DNA of 55,324 bases from Deltaproteobacteria bacterium (GTDB lineage: Bacteria; Desulfobacterota; Desulfobulbia; Desulfobulbales; Desulfurivibrionaceae): NCBI GenBank assembly GCA_021811385.1, contig JAJZPC010000007.1:1-55324 (forward strand). The letters run 5' to 3'. Positions 35,410 to 44,731 of the stretch are shown in pieces. The notes beneath the pieces were generated by a model that was not told the DNA's origin, did no database searches, and saw only the letters and a list, made by a program, of their open reading frames with translations. The position numbers and the translations under genes are program-made. Numbering within the stretch: the stretch's first letter is position 1; every line of letters starts with the position of its first letter.

Positions 35410-35748
35410 TTAGTGGGTGTTCCCCGTGATCAGCTCGTAGGCGTCCGCTTCCGAATCCACCAGGGCGCCAAAGATAAGAGGCTGGGTCTGGTGGGCGCTT
35501 TCCGCCGACAGGATGCAGATCTGTTCGGCAAAGCCGTTGAGTCCGCCCATGGGGTTCACCCGCAAATCAATAACCGGAACCGTTCTGCCCCGAAAATTGA
35601 TGATGCCCATGACCGTATCGTTGGCAATGGGGAGGGCGGTTGCGGACATCATGCCGAGGATCTCGGTGATCCGCAGCGAGCCGAGGGCGCATGCGTCCGG
35701 GTCGGACATGAGCGTTGCCAGCGTGGTTTTCGCTGCTGATGTTCCCAT
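35410..35748 (-). CDS. short CheW-like protein
   Basis: A 112-residue protein with the CheW core sequence GIINFRGRTVPVIDLR at 48-63 and a preceding RITEILGM helix-strand. CheW couples receptors to the CheA kinase. Here the N-terminal strands are divergent and the chain stops right after the VDSEADAYEL segment, about 40 residues short of a complete CheW domain. It may be a reduced scaffold, a decaying gene or a regulator. AAGGGGAG precedes the start. Confidence 0.72.
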   Translation of the reverse strand: MGTSAAKTTLATLMSDPDACALGSLRITEILGMMSATALPIANDTVMGIINFRGRTVPVIDLRVNPMGGLNGFAEQICILSAESAHQTQPLIFGALVDSEADAYELITGNTH

Positions 35749-36010
35749 GGTCTCCCCTTCTGGTCAGGTGGAATGTGATCCCGTGTTTTTTCGCGGGGGT
35801 TGCTTCTTGCCTATGGAAGAAATGTGCCAGGCGGAGAATAAAGTTTCTAACAACTTGATATAATTTTGGATATTTGTGTGCGCGGCGGGGAGGAAAGAGT
35901 GTGGAAATGTTAAGATATCTTTATGTCTTGGCTGGGGGATGGGGAGAATGGCGCGTGGCGTGGCGGAAATGAATGAATGTTGATGCGCGTCAATAAAAGT
36001 TGATGCGGGG

Positions 36011-37333
36011 CTATTTCCCCCCGGCGGCGGGCATCATGGGAAAGATCGCCCTGGCAATGGTGCCCTTGCCGGGCTGCGAGTTGAATTCCAGCCGCCCGCC
36101 ATGCTCTTCCATGATCCCGGCGGAGATGGAAAGTCCGAGGCCGCTGCCGCCGTTGTCGCGTTTGGTGGTGAAGAACGGGTCGAGGATGCGTTTGAGATTT
36201 TTTTGGGAAATCCCGCAGCCCTGGTCCGCTACTTCCACAAAAACCGTGCCGGTCTTGGGCTCCTGGCCGGTGGAGACCGTCAGGTGTTCGTCCGGGGAGG
36301 CAAGGGATTGATACGCGTTTTGCAGCAGGTTGATGATGACCTGCTCGGTCCGCTGGAAATTGCCCCGCACCGGAAGCAGCCCCTCGCCGTAGTGGACGGT
36401 GAGGTGGTCGGTCGCCTGTTTGAGGGGGTTGGCGAGCAGAACCAGGGCGGCGCGCAACGCGGTGTTGAGGTCAACGTCCTGATCCATGTCGGAGATGCCC
36501 TGCCGCGCGTAATCCCGCAGGTTGAAGACGATCCTGCGGATGCGCTCCGAGCCGTCGAGGATGCCGGAAAAAAGTTCGGGAATATGTTCGCGCATCTCGG
36601 AAAAGGGGATGCCCGCCACGGGGAAATCGCCGTGTTCCCGGTAATGCGCTTCCAGGATGGGAAGGAAATCTTCCCAGGCGCGGTGGAGGATGGGGGCGTT
36701 CATGGTGATGAAGTTGTTCGGGTTGTTGATTTCATGGGCCACCCCGGCGACCAGGATGCCGAGGGAGACCATTTTGTCGGCCTCGATGAGCTGCCGCCTC
36801 CGTTGTTCCGCCTCTTTTTCCGCCTTTTTCCGGGCCTTGATATCCGCCTGGAGCTGTTTGTTGATGCGGGCGAGCTCCTCGGTTCGCTTGGCGACCAGCT
36901 GCTCCAGATGGTCGCGGTGCCGGTGCAGTTCCTGCCGGCTTTCCTCGAGGTTTTTCAGCAGGGCCAGCCGCTCCATGCCCTTGGCCAGGGAGACTTCCAG
37001 CTCCATCATGGAGATCGGTTTCTGGATATAGTTGATCGCCCCCATCTTCATGGCCTCGACGGCGATGGCAAGATCCGCCTGGCCGGAAACCACGATGCAT
37101 TCAAGATCGGGTTGGATGGCTACCGCCTGCTGCATGAGGGTGAGGCCATCCATGTCCGGCATCATAATATCGGTGATCAGGAGATGAAATGGGCTTTTTT
37201 CAAGAAGGGCCAGGGCATCAGGACCGTTGACCGCACCGGTTGTCGCATAGCCGAGGCGCTCCACCTGCATGGAGAGCAGCTTGAGAACCATGGGCTCATC
37301 GTCGACAACGAGTATCTTGCCTTTGCTGGCCAT
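36011..37333 (-). CDS. receiver-histidine kinase hybrid
   Basis: A 440-residue soluble protein. An N-terminal receiver domain (about 5-120) has phosphoacceptor D55, and a coiled-coil (125-190) leads to a histidine kinase. The H-box histidine is H200 in VAHEINNPNN, followed by N, G1 (DQGCGIS) and G2 (GGSGLGLS) boxes of the ATPase domain. There is no membrane segment, so another protein or a cytoplasmic cue provides input through its receiver. It lies 27 bases downstream of an NtrC-type regulator gene, its likely partner. Confidence 0.94.
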   Translation of the reverse strand: MASKGKILVVDDEPMVLKLLSMQVERLGYATTGAVNGPDALALLEKSPFHLLITDIMMPDMDGLTLMQQAVAIQPDLECIVVSGQADLAIAVEAMKMGAINYIQKPISMMELEVSLAKGMERLALLKNLEESRQELHRHRDHLEQLVAKRTEELARINKQLQADIKARKKAEKEAEQRRRQLIEADKMVSLGILVAGVAHEINNPNNFITMNAPILHRAWEDFLPILEAHYREHGDFPVAGIPFSEMREHIPELFSGILDGSERIRRIVFNLRDYARQGISDMDQDVDLNTALRAALVLLANPLKQATDHLTVHYGEGLLPVRGNFQRTEQVIINLLQNAYQSLASPDEHLTVSTGQEPKTGTVFVEVADQGCGISQKNLKRILDPFFTTKRDNGGSGLGLSISAGIMEEHGGRLEFNSQPGKGTIARAIFPMMPAAGGK

Positions 37334-37360
37334 GGTCCGTGGGATGCCTTTTGTCCGTAA

Positions 37361-38785
37361 TTACGGTTGGCGTTTGAGCCGTTGATTCAAGGCCTGCGGG
37401 GTTATGCCCAAAAGGAGGGCTGCGGCCCGCTGGTTGTTGTTGCTTCGCCTGAGGGCTTCGGCGATGAGCTCCTGGTCCGCGTCTTTCAGGGTGGGCAGTT
37501 GGGCAAAGCCGGCGGCCCAGGATTTTTGGGGCAGAATCTTGGCAAGGGGAGCGGACGCGTTTTCTGCCGGGGCGACGGCGCCCAGCTCTTTATGGAAAAA
37601 GGCCATGGAGAGCGTGGCGCCCCGGTGATGGCTCACCGCATCAAAGGCCAGGGCCCGCAACTCCCGGACGTTGCCGGGGAAGTCATAGCCGGTGAGCAGG
37701 GGGATGAGCCCCTCGGGGCAGCGGGGTTTCTCTTTGTTGAACTCCGCCGCGGCCTGGGCAAGAAAGAAATCCAGCAGGGCGGGCAGGTCATCCTTGCGTT
37801 CCCGCAGCGGGGGAACCTGGATGCGGTGGGTGCGCAGCCGGTAAAACAGGTCGGTGCGGAACAACCCTTTTTTGTGTTGCTGCTCCAGGTCGTGATGGGT
37901 GGCGACGATGACCCTGGCGTCCGAACGATTCACCTGATCGGAACCCAGGGGATAGTATTCGCGCTCCTCAAGAAAACGGAGAAGCTTGACCTGCGAGGCC
38001 TCGCTGAGATCGCCGATCTCGTCAAGAAACAGGGAGCCGCCGGCTGCTTTCTCCACCAGGCCGGAGCGGCCGCGGTCCGCGCCGGTGAAAGCCCCCTTGG
38101 CATGGCCGAAAAGGGTGTCGGCAAAGATTTGATCGTCAAGCCCGGCCACATTGACCGTCACGTATTCTCCGCTCCTGCCGCTCAGGTCATGGATGGCTTT
38201 GGCGATGCTCTCCTTGCCCACCCCGGTTTCCCCGGTGATCAGCACCGGTTGCCGCCCTTCGGCAATGGCCTCGCAATAGCGGAACAGGGATTTCATCGCG
38301 TCGTTGCCCGTGATGATCCCGGAAAACACCTCCGGCCGGGCCGGATCTTTTTCAAAGAAGCTGCTGGCGAGCCTGGAGTTTTCCCGCCGGAGCCGTCTGA
38401 CCTCAAGGGCGCGTCTGATGCTGGGCAGGAGGCGTTCGATCTCCACCGGCTTGAGCACGTAGTCAAACGCCCCTTGTTGGATGCAGTGGACTGCGGTTTC
38501 CACCTCGTTGACCCCGGTGACGATGATGACCGGCAGCTCCGGGAAGCGGAGGCTGACATCCTTGAGGATGTCATGTCCGGAAACATGGGGCATCATCAGA
38601 TCGAGGAGAAGGATTTCCACGGGCTGATGGTCGAGGATGGAGGCGACCTGCCGGCTGTCCGGGCAGCGGATGGTGTTGGTTATGCCATGGGAGCGGAGGG
38701 CGATATCAAAGCTGGCAAGGGTATGGATTTCGTCGTCGACCAGGAGGACGGGATGCAGCGGATATGGGGGCGCTTTTTTTCCCAT
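37361..38785 (-). CDS. NtrC-family sigma-54-dependent response regulator
   Basis: A 474-residue transcription activator. Receiver domain at 10-125 with D62; AAA+ domain with Walker A GETGVGKE (185-192), the sigma-54 contact loop GAFTGA (231-236), Walker B FLDEIG (253-258); and a Fis-type helix-turn-helix at the C-terminus (about 440-474). It should activate sigma-54 promoters when phosphorylated. I chose ATG 38785; the frame stays open further upstream inside the SH3 gene. The kinase gene follows after 27 bases. Confidence 0.95.
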   Translation of the reverse strand: MGKKAPPYPLHPVLLVDDEIHTLASFDIALRSHGITNTIRCPDSRQVASILDHQPVEILLLDLMMPHVSGHDILKDVSLRFPELPVIIVTGVNEVETAVHCIQQGAFDYVLKPVEIERLLPSIRRALEVRRLRRENSRLASSFFEKDPARPEVFSGIITGNDAMKSLFRYCEAIAEGRQPVLITGETGVGKESIAKAIHDLSGRSGEYVTVNVAGLDDQIFADTLFGHAKGAFTGADRGRSGLVEKAAGGSLFLDEIGDLSEASQVKLLRFLEEREYYPLGSDQVNRSDARVIVATHHDLEQQHKKGLFRTDLFYRLRTHRIQVPPLRERKDDLPALLDFFLAQAAAEFNKEKPRCPEGLIPLLTGYDFPGNVRELRALAFDAVSHHRGATLSMAFFHKELGAVAPAENASAPLAKILPQKSWAAGFAQLPTLKDADQELIAEALRRSNNNQRAAALLLGITPQALNQRLKRQP

Positions 38786-38801
38786 GGTGTCTTGGCCGGG
38801 C

Positions 38802-39350
38802 TCATTTGGGCCAGAGCAGCTTGCCCAAGATCCAGCCGGTGGTGCCGTCCGCATGCTTGACCTTGACCCAATCGCCTTCGGTGTCCAGAGGCTTGAAGAC
38901 CACGCCGTGTTTGACCTCTGCCACGAGTTCGTAATCCTTGCCGGCGCCGACCCGCAGATTGGCGCTATCCGCCTTGACGATGATAGTTTTCTCTTTCGCC
39001 AGCAGATCGGTGGAGATCCAGCCCTTGTCCCCTTCAAAATCCACGACCTCCGCCCATTTGTCCTTACGCGCCTTAACCTGCAGCGGGAACCCCTTGAATA
39101 CCGTCCAGAGAACCTCTTTTTTCGCGTCGGGGCCGGAGCGGATGTTGGCCCCGTTCTTCAGGACGCTGGCGTATTCTCCGGCAGCGGTCGTGGATTTTTC
39201 CGGAGTCGTTTTGGGGGCGGATTTTTCAGCGGCAGCCTTGGGCGAAGCTTTTTTGGTGGCGGCATCGGCCGGGGCTCCGAGCGTAAGACAAAAGATGCAG
39301 ACGAGTCCGCAGAGCAGGGATGGCTGGAAAAGGGAACGTGTTGTGGTCAT
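38802..39350 (-). CDS. exported protein with two SH3-type domains
   Basis: A 182-residue protein. A signal peptide (about 1-31) is followed by a low-complexity Lys/Ala/Thr linker (32-57) and two bacterial SH3 domains, about 58-115 and 120-180, each with the ANIRSG/ANLRVG entry motif and a GW-x-GK/GWIS exit. Such domains bind cell-wall peptides or proteins in the envelope. AGGAG lies about 10 bases before ATG 39350. It is 16 bases upstream of the NtrC-type gene, so the envelope protein and the two-component pair may share a transcript. Confidence 0.85.
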   Translation of the reverse strand: MTTTRSLFQPSLLCGLVCIFCLTLGAPADAATKKASPKAAAEKSAPKTTPEKSTTAAGEYASVLKNGANIRSGPDAKKEVLWTVFKGFPLQVKARKDKWAEVVDFEGDKGWISTDLLAKEKTIIVKADSANLRVGAGKDYELVAEVKHGVVFKPLDTEGDWVKVKHADGTTGWILGKLLWPK

Positions 39351-39670
39351 GATGGACAAACTCCTAAAAAAAAATGGAAAGAGTATGGTTCGCACAGCGC
39401 ATGGAAACGCCGGACAGGTCTGAGGAATGCACCGCACCCAAGGTAGCATCTTCGTTCCGGCAAGTCAACCGTCTCCGAGGCCTTTCACCTCATGGCGGCG
39501 GGCAGGCGGATGGCTGCGGGGCGCGGGTTCTTAATGTGGAATTGCTTGTCATTGTGTTCTGCCGTATAATGAGTCTGTTCCGTAAAGGATTGTGTTTCCC
39601 GTCCCGTCATATTCCGCCGGGCAGGAAGATGTGAAGACCAGCATTACCGCCTCGGGCAAGGGGAAAGACC
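39351..39670. other. 320-base divergent gap before the HD-GYP gene
   Basis: It holds the strong plus-strand promoter at 39542-39570 and then about 100 bases of leader. No open frame or repeat stands out. Confidence 0.5.
39542..39570 (+). promoter_or_regulatory. strong sigma-70 promoter for the HD-GYP gene
   Basis: TTGCTT at 39542-39547 and a perfect TATAAT at 39565-39570, with a 17-base spacer. Confidence 0.7.
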
Positions 39671-41440
39671 ATGGATACTCTTCCGGACAAGGCTCTGATC
39701 CGCAGACAGCCGGTAGCGGACATGCTTATGCGGAAGGTCGTGCAGGGGATAGAGGATTACGCTGGTCAGGCAATGGCCGGGATTCCGGCGGAGATCGTCG
39801 CCGGTCTTGCCGATCGGGTTGCCCGGGAGGTCCGGGCGTTCAGCGAGGGCCAGGGGGACCATCTCTATCAACTGGTAAAGATCGGCCTGGGACTCTCGTC
39901 GGAAAAGAACATCGACCGGCTTCTGGAAAGGATCGTCCGGGAGGCCAGGAACTTCACCAATGCCGATGGCGGCACCCTGTATATCCGGGAGAGCGAGCGG
40001 GATGTGCTTGATTTCGCCATTGTCCAGAATGATTCGCTCGGGGTGTTCATGGGGGGAAGCGGGGAAGTCATCTCCTGGCCTTCCGTGCCGTTGCGCCTTG
40101 AGGATAACCAGGAGAATCACCGCAACGTTTCGGCCCATTGCGCCCTTACCGGCGAGCCGGTCAATATCTCCGATGTGTATGACGCCGAAGGCTATGATTT
40201 TCAGGGAACCCGTGATTTCGACGCCTCCACGGGGTACCGCTCCCGCTCGATGCTGGTGATTCCCCTGCGGGATCACGAGGACGAGGTTATCGGGGTGCTG
40301 CAGCTGCTCAATGCCAAGGATCGGGAGACCGGCGCGGTTGTGCCCTTTCCCGAGCATGAGGTGGGGATGGTCATGAGCCTGGCCTCGCAGGCGGCCATTG
40401 CCCTTACCAAGATGCGGCTGGTCCGGGGCCTTGAGAATTTGATGGATGCCTTTGTGCGGACAATCGGCGACGCCATCGACGAAAAATCCCCCTATACGGC
40501 AGGGCACGTCTTCCGGGTCGCCAATCTCACCGAGCAGATCGCCCTGGAGGTGAACAGGGCCGACAGCGGCAAGTTCGGACCGGTCAGCTTCAGCGCCGAC
40601 GAGTTGGCCGAGATCAGGATGGCGGCCTGGCTCCATGACGTGGGGAAGATCACCACGCCCGAGCATCTCATGGACAAGGCGACCAAGCTTCAGTCCATTT
40701 TCGACCGGATAGAGCTGATCCGGCACCGGGTGGAAATTTCGAAACTGAATGACGAGCTCATCCGCCTGGAAAACGAACCCTGCCCGAGAACGGAAGCTCG
40801 CCTCTCGCCTGTCAGGCACGGAACCGTTGCAAGGGAGGAGGAATGGCAGGAGATCGTCAACTTTCTCGACAGGATCAATCTGGGGGGCGAGGGGCTGCCC
40901 GCTGAAAGCATCGAGAAGGTGCGGCGACTTTCCGGGATGACCTATGCCATGAGCGGGATGGAGCTGCCCCTGCTCGCTCCGGACGAGGTCGAGAATCTCT
41001 GCGTGCAAAAAGGCACCCTGACCGCGGCGGAACGCAAGGTGATGAACCACCATGTGGAAATGAGCATCCGAATGCTGGAGGGGCTGCCGTTTCCGAAAAA
41101 ACTCCGCAATGTCCCGACCTATGCCGGCATGCACCACGAGAAACTCAATGGCACCGGCTATCCCCGGGGGTTGGGGAGCGACGCCATTCCCCTGCCCGCA
41201 CGGATGCTGGCCCTGGCCGATGTGCTGGAAGCGCTTACCGCCGCGGATCGGCCTTACAAGCACGGCAAAATGCTTTCCGAGGCCATGTCCATTCTGGAGG
41301 GGATGGTTGGGAGGGGAGATCTGGATGGGGATCTCTGCGATCTGGTGGTCGAATCCGGTCTGATCGGCCGTTTCGCCCATGACCTGTCAGCCCGCCAGCG
41401 GGATGATTTTTTCTGGCGGGGCAAGCGCTATTCTGTTTAG
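39671..41440 (+). CDS. GAF and HD-GYP domain protein, likely cyclic-di-GMP phosphodiesterase
   Basis: A 589-residue cytoplasmic protein. A GAF sensor domain (about 80-250) precedes an HD-GYP domain with HD at 322-323 and HHE/GYP at 488-498 (MHHEKLNGTGYPRG). HD-GYP enzymes hydrolyse cyclic-di-GMP. The distance from HD to HHE is about 165 residues, roughly 100 more than usual, because a charged helical insert lies at about 345-445. AAGGGGAAAGACC precedes the start. The stop codon begins a repeat shared with the trpE end. A phosphodiesterase role is inference from motifs. Confidence 0.93.
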   Translation: MDTLPDKALIRRQPVADMLMRKVVQGIEDYAGQAMAGIPAEIVAGLADRVAREVRAFSEGQGDHLYQLVKIGLGLSSEKNIDRLLERIVREARNFTNADGGTLYIRESERDVLDFAIVQNDSLGVFMGGSGEVISWPSVPLRLEDNQENHRNVSAHCALTGEPVNISDVYDAEGYDFQGTRDFDASTGYRSRSMLVIPLRDHEDEVIGVLQLLNAKDRETGAVVPFPEHEVGMVMSLASQAAIALTKMRLVRGLENLMDAFVRTIGDAIDEKSPYTAGHVFRVANLTEQIALEVNRADSGKFGPVSFSADELAEIRMAAWLHDVGKITTPEHLMDKATKLQSIFDRIELIRHRVEISKLNDELIRLENEPCPRTEARLSPVRHGTVAREEEWQEIVNFLDRINLGGEGLPAESIEKVRRLSGMTYAMSGMELPLLAPDEVENLCVQKGTLTAAERKVMNHHVEMSIRMLEGLPFPKKLRNVPTYAGMHHEKLNGTGYPRGLGSDAIPLPARMLALADVLEALTAADRPYKHGKMLSEAMSILEGMVGRGDLDGDLCDLVVESGLIGRFAHDLSARQRDDFFWRGKRYSV

Positions 41441-41515
41441 GGGCCGTACAGGAATAACTATTACATTTTTGGCCGGTTTGTTACGGCCCCTTATGCCGGT
41501 TACGGCATCCCAATG
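41438..41515. repeat. stop-codon-overlapping palindromic element, copy A
   Basis: It starts at the TAG stop of the HD-GYP gene. GGGGCCGT (41440-41447) pairs with ACGGCCCC (41483-41490), then ATGCCG-GTTA-CGGCAT (41493-41508) forms a second hairpin and the element ends CAATG. Copy B is at 51200-51274 with the same layout. Confidence 0.75.
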
Positions 41516-41520
41516 TCTTT

Positions 41521-42267
41521 TTATTCTTGCATGGCGGCCTCGGAAACAAGGTAGATCAAAAACTCCCGGTTGCCCTTGGGGCCAAGGATCGGCGAGGGAC
41601 TGACGCCAACCGGAACAAGACCAATCCCGCCTGCAAACTCCCGGATTTCCCCGACCACCTGCTCGTGGAGGTCGCTGTCGCGGACGACCCCGCCCGCGCC
41701 GAGCTTCCCTTTGCCGACCTCGAACTGCGGCTTGATCAGGGCCAGCACCCGGATACCCCCCGAAAAAAAGACCAGCAACGGCGGCAGCAGCGTTTTCAGG
41801 GAGATAAATGAAGCGTCGATCACCGCCAGATCCAGGGGGGCGTCAAGGTCGCCGATTTTCAGGTTTCTGGCGTTGGTTCTCTCCATGACCACCACCCGTG
41901 GATCCTGGCGCAGCTTCCATGCCAACTGGCCATAGCCGACATCGATCGCATATACCTTGGCGGCCCCGCGCTGCAACAGGCAATCGGTGAAACCTCCGGT
42001 GGAGGCGCCGATGTCGGCGCAGATAAAGCCGGTGGGGTCGATATGGAAATGGTCCAGGCCGGCCGCCAGCTTGAACCCGCCCCTGCTCACATAGGGGCAG
42101 GCTTTTCCCTTCAGCCGTATCCGGCTCTCCTCGGCAAAAAGCGACCCGGCCTTGTCCGCGGGCTGATCGTTTACCAGCACCTGGCCCGCGGCAATCATGG
42201 CCTGGGCCTCCCGCAGGGTCGGGGCCAGGCCGTGCCGGAGCAGGAGCTGGTCGAGCCGGATCTTCAT
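41521..42267 (-). CDS. tlyA: TlyA-family rRNA 2'-O-methyltransferase (hemolysin-A family)
   Basis: A 248-residue protein with an N-terminal S4 RNA-binding domain (about 1-60) and an FtsJ/RrmJ-type methyltransferase domain. The SAM motif ADIGASTGGFTD and the catalytic pattern K-D-K-E can be traced. TlyA enzymes methylate 16S and/or 23S rRNA; the hemolysin label is historical. It lies 21 bases downstream of glmM and is convergent with the HD-GYP gene, five bases from repeat copy A. Confidence 0.9.
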   Translation of the reverse strand: MKIRLDQLLLRHGLAPTLREAQAMIAAGQVLVNDQPADKAGSLFAEESRIRLKGKACPYVSRGGFKLAAGLDHFHIDPTGFICADIGASTGGFTDCLLQRGAAKVYAIDVGYGQLAWKLRQDPRVVVMERTNARNLKIGDLDAPLDLAVIDASFISLKTLLPPLLVFFSGGIRVLALIKPQFEVGKGKLGAGGVVRDSDLHEQVVGEIREFAGGIGLVPVGVSPSPILGPKGNREFLIYLVSEAAMQE

Positions 42268-42288
42268 GGTGTGTTCGGCAAGGGTGGG

Positions 42289-43647
42289 TTACGCTTCGGC
42301 GGTGTCGGCCTTGCGGATCATCTCGCAGAGTTCGTCGGCCATGGCGTTGATCAGTGTTGCGTCCTTGCCCTCCACCATGACCCGGATAACCGGTTCGGTG
42401 CCGGAGGGACGGACGAGGATGCGGCCGTCATTGCCCAGCGTCTTCTCCATTTTCTTGAGCGTTGTGTTGAAGCCGGGGATGGTGCCGGTGTTGATTTTTT
42501 CGGCGGTGCGGACATTCTTGAGCACCTGGGGGAAGCTTTCCATGATGGCGGCCAGCTCCGACAGGGGTTTTTGTTTTTTGATCATCACCGCCAGCAGCTG
42601 GAGCGCGGCGAGGATGCCGTCGCCGGTGGTGTTGTGGTCCATGAACACCAGATGTCCCGACTGCTCGCCGCCGAAATTGTAGCCGGATCTGCGCATCTCT
42701 TCCACCACGTAACGGTCGCCGACCTGGGTGCGGACCATGGCGCCGCCCATGCGCTGCATGGCGACCTCCAGACCGAGGTTGCTCATCACCGTGGCCACCA
42801 GGGTTTTTTTCTTGAGTTTCTTGCGGCTCATCAGGTCGGCGGCGCAGATGGCCATGATATGGTCGCCGTCCACGATGTTGCCGTGTTCGTCCGCCACGAT
42901 GATCCGGTCGCCGTCGCCGTCCAGGGCGATGCCGATGTCCGCTCCGAGTTCCCGGACCTTGGCGGCCATGTGTTCCGGATGGAGGGCGCCGCAATCGCGG
43001 TTGATGTTGGTGCCGTCCGGCTCCGCCGAAAGGGTGGTGACGGTGGCGCCCAGCTCCTCGAAGACATGGGGGGCGACCCCGTAGGTGGCGCCGTTGGCGC
43101 AGTCGAGCACGATGTGGAAGGCGTCCAGGGTGTACTCCTGGGGGAAGGTGTTCTTCAAGAAGACGATGTAGCGGCCCTTGGCGTCATCGATGCGGGTGGC
43201 GCGGCCCACTTCCTCGGCCACCGGCCTGAGCACCTCCATCTTCTGCGAGAAGATCAGATCCTCGATTTCCAGTTCCAAGTCGTCCTGAAGTTTGAAACCG
43301 TTTCTGGCAAAGATCTTGATGCCGTTGTCCTGGAAGGGATTGTGGGAGGCCGAGATCACCACCCCGGCATCGGCCCGCATGCTGGTGGTGATGAAGGCGA
43401 TTCCCGGGGTGGGCAGCGGCCCGACCAAAAGGATATCCACCCCCATGGAGCAGATGCCCGCGGCCAGGGCGTTTTCGATCATGTAGCAGGAGAGGCGGGT
43501 GTCCTTGCCGATGACGATCCGGTGGCCGCGGCGCATGTCCTTGACCAGGAAGGCGAGGGCCCTCCCTATCTGCATGGCGATTTCGGTGGTCATTGGATAG
43601 GTGTTCGCCACCCCCCGCACCCCATCGGTGCCGAATAATTTTCTCAT
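42289..43647 (-). CDS. glmM: phosphoglucosamine mutase
   Basis: A 452-residue enzyme that interconverts glucosamine-6-phosphate and glucosamine-1-phosphate for UDP-GlcNAc, peptidoglycan and LPS synthesis. The start [10 protein letters not shown], the phosphoserine loop ISASHNP at about 99-105, the metal site DGDGDR and the C-terminal RPSGTEP loop are all present. It follows cdaA and cdaR in the same order as in Gram-positive bacteria, where GlmM also interacts with CdaA. Confidence 0.97.
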   Translation of the reverse strand: MRKLFGTDGVRGVANTYPMTTEIAMQIGRALAFLVKDMRRGHRIVIGKDTRLSCYMIENALAAGICSMGVDILLVGPLPTPGIAFITTSMRADAGVVISASHNPFQDNGIKIFARNGFKLQDDLELEIEDLIFSQKMEVLRPVAEEVGRATRIDDAKGRYIVFLKNTFPQEYTLDAFHIVLDCANGATYGVAPHVFEELGATVTTLSAEPDGTNINRDCGALHPEHMAAKVRELGADIGIALDGDGDRIIVADEHGNIVDGDHIMAICAADLMSRKKLKKKTLVATVMSNLGLEVAMQRMGGAMVRTQVGDRYVVEEMRRSGYNFGGEQSGHLVFMDHNTTGDGILAALQLLAVMIKKQKPLSELAAIMESFPQVLKNVRTAEKINTGTIPGFNTTLKKMEKTLGNDGRILVRPSGTEPVIRVMVEGKDATLINAMADELCEMIRKADTAEA

Positions 43648-43762
43648 GGTCTCCTCGTGTGGAACGGAAAAACAGGATTTGCGCCGTCGCCGCTATCGTT
43701 GCCGGACAAAAAAGATGCTCTCCTCCGGTTGCCGGGAGGAAATGGCAAGCCGGCGAGCCGGA

Positions 43763-44731
43763 TCATTTGCCGGGGTTCCTGCCGATCCTGACGGTGACGG
43801 TGGGCGGGACTGCTTCGATGATTTTTATCTGCTCCGGGGCCGTGATCTTTACCGGCAGCCGGTGGACACCGACCGACAGCTCGTCGGTCGCGACACTGGC
43901 CTCGATGAGCCCCGCCTGGTTTCCTCTGCTGCTCAGGGGCAGCAGGGCGCGGATGCTGATCCGGTCCGGTTCGATGGACACCTTTTTCGCGGAATCGGCG
44001 CCGGAGACGCGGACGGGAATATCGGTGATGGTCTTTTCCGTGGTTTTCTCGCGGATCACCACATTGGCGGTGACCACGGTCTCACCCATGAGTTCGAGAA
44101 GCGCCGGACGCAGCTCCAGGGGAACCTGGATGGTTGCCGGTCCTTTCAAGCCGCTGATATCGATGGGCTTCGCCGTCAGGATTTTTTCGCGTCCGACAAC
44201 CGCCTTGGGGCCGGAAATCTTGATGAGCGGTGGTTCGAAGACCACCCCCGCCAGTTCGTGGCCGTTGGCCGGGGCGCCTGTTGTCCTGGCCTGAACCGGC
44301 AATTCCTTTTCAACCAGTTCGTCGACGAGCAGGGTGATGTGGGTGGGCTGGATGCGGGAGACGGTGACCCCCCGCGGAAACTGGATCGTTTCGGGTTCGT
44401 TGCGGATGACGATGGTGCCGGGGGTGGCCTTGGCAAGGTTGATGGTTCTTGTGATCCGCTGGCGGTTGATGCTGTTGATCAGGCCGCGGGGGCCGCTGAC
44501 CGTGGCTTCCAGTTGTTTCTTGAACTGGTTGGAGATGATCAGCTCCTTGGGCAGGTTGACGATCTCCACCGGGATGTAGACCGTGGTGTCGACCTTGTCT
44601 TCGCCCACCACGAAATACCAGAGGAGGACGGCGAAGATCAGGGAAATGAGCTTCAGCCCCCAATTGTTCGGCCAGTTGAGAAGGTTGGGGGCAGGCGTGC
44701 GCCGGATTATTTGTTTAACCAGTTTTTCCAT
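43763..44731 (-). CDS. cdaR: YbbR-domain protein, CdaR-like
   Basis: A 322-residue protein with one N-terminal transmembrane helix (about 24-42) and three to four extracytoplasmic YbbR repeats, each a strand-rich unit of about 75 residues (V-x-V-G-P-R-type edges visible). CdaR-type proteins bind and regulate the diadenylate cyclase CdaA. Its start overlaps the cdaA 3' end by 25 bases, so the two are translationally coupled. The 115-base gap before glmM contains no feature I can support. Confidence 0.88.
   Translation of the reverse strand: MEKLVKQIIRRTPAPNLLNWPNNWGLKLISLIFAVLLWYFVVGEDKVDTTVYIPVEIVNLPKELIISNQFKKQLEATVSGPRGLINSINRQRITRTINLAKATPGTIVIRNEPETIQFPRGVTVSRIQPTHITLLVDELVEKELPVQARTTGAPANGHELAGVVFEPPLIKISGPKAVVGREKILTAKPIDISGLKGPATIQVPLELRPALLELMGETVVTANVVIREKTTEKTITDIPVRVSGADSAKKVSIEPDRISIRALLPLSSRGNQAGLIEASVATDELSVGVHRLPVKITAPEQIKIIEAVPPTVTVRIGRNPGK

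Noticed and set aside
35749-36010. Sigma-54 promoter for the CheW-like gene
   Set aside because: The minus-strand TGGCACATTTCTTCC is close to the consensus, but the -12 GC is CC and spacing alone does not support a call.
39644-41380. 578-codon minus-strand frame opposite the HD-GYP gene
   Set aside because: It has no recognisable domain, whereas the plus frame has GAF and HD-GYP motifs, promoter and ribosome-binding site.
42043-43638. 531-codon plus-strand frame opposite glmM
   Set aside because: Complement of a convincing GlmM with full motifs; composition is the typical shadow of a GC-rich gene.
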